Of a stretch of DNA of 64,000 nt, positions 63,704-64,000 are shown one piece after another (position 1 is the first letter of the stretch; the number at the start of each line of letters is the position of its first letter). The position numbers were made by a program, and so were the translations under genes. The stretch comes from Paramecium pentaurelia (taxonomy: Eukaryota; Ciliophora; Oligohymenophorea; Peniculida; Parameciidae). The stretch is taken from the NCBI GenBank assembly GCA_905183005.1, contig CAJJDO010000157.1:191206-255205 (forward strand), written 5' to 3'. The notes beneath the pieces were generated by a model that worked only from the letters and a program-made list of their open reading frames with translations, was not told the DNA's origin and did not search any database.

Positions 63704-64000
63704 CATCTTGATATTTAAGAAGAATCATTTTTTTATAAAAGCATTTTTTTTTTAAATGTTTTATATTTATGTCCTTTCAAAAAATAAGCAAAGAGGGGGG
63801 GTATAGAACACATCTTTGATGAAAATATTGATGATAGAAACTTAGGGTGTTAATACTTGATCTTAGAATTGAAAGAGCTATTAAATGATGTATGATATGT
63901 TATGATTTAAATAAAAAAGATTGTTAATAGAAATTTGCTTTGTTTTTTATATGTGATGATTTTTATATGAAAAGTGACAAAGATGCAATACCCCCCTCCT
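63704..64000 (+). other. Downstream region with a second copy of the TPR protein's C-terminal coding end
   Basis: At 63840-63895 the frame LGCQYLILELKELLNDV followed by TGA mirrors the true C-terminus LRCQDLIFELYPLSIDV at about 63650-63703, both flanked by gatgtatga. It is too short to be a gene and looks like a degenerate tandem duplicate. A G-run (aggggggg, about 63795) and a C-run at the window end (acccccctcct) are unusual in this AT-rich DNA. Confidence 0.5.

Noticed and set aside
63780..64000. Telomere or chromosome end
   Set aside because: G- and C-runs are present but no tandem CCCCAA/CCCAAA-type repeat follows, so there is no telomere signature.

Overview
The window is macronuclear-type DNA of a ciliate, most likely Paramecium or a close relative. 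It is extremely AT-rich. Genes read through only when TAA and TAG are taken as glutamine and TGA as the only stop. Introns are tiny (about 19-37 nt, GTA...TAG) and intergenic gaps are short. Standard-code ORFs are therefore misleading: almost all are fragments of real genes or antisense shadows.

Layout. 1-8.9 kb is a compact gene cluster: the 3' end of an endonuclease/exonuclease/phosphatase-family gene, a small BORCS8-like gene, an SLC35B1-like transporter (-), a Cache-domain membrane protein (-), a polytopic membrane protein (-) and a Ulp1-like cysteine protease (+). 8.9-19.4 kb is gene-poor, with broken reading frames (relics) and three scaffold-type direct duplications. 19.5-22.8 kb holds a 1,123-residue multipass membrane protein. 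24.8-41.1 kb (-) is one giant gene of about 5,438 codons, apparently without introns: six AAA+ modules, a long beta-rich middle region, a Ser/Asn/Gln repeat tract and a degenerate VWA domain. This resembles midasin in overall plan but not in its middle. Upstream of it lies a 606-residue protein with a zinc-binding-type Cys/His cluster (-). 44.5-46.9 kb is a TPR gene (-). 46.9-57.2 kb is again relic-rich, with a VIT/VWA pseudogene, other broken genes, two more duplications and one more intact-looking gene. 57.3-63.7 kb is a large TPR gene (+) in which about 43 successive 34-residue TPR units each sit on their own 102-nt exon, separated by introns of about 29 nt. Ten of these exon-intron units are identical 131-bp copies.

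Five single 'n' bases (10951, 15609, 18532, 47872, 55253) each separate two identical copies of 0.97-1.5 kb. The likeliest cause is unmerged contig overlaps, so about 5.9 kb of the window is probably artificial duplication, and gene fragments inside first copies should not be counted as extra genes.

The genes do not form an evident single pathway. Recurrent themes are large repeat-built proteins (TPR, Ser/Asn/Gln tract, KIG-W repeats), membrane proteins and AAA/VWA machinery. The most unusual objects are the giant six-AAA/VWA protein and the one-TPR-per-exon gene with its recent exon-intron expansion. All domain calls are from reading motifs by eye; no database search was run.
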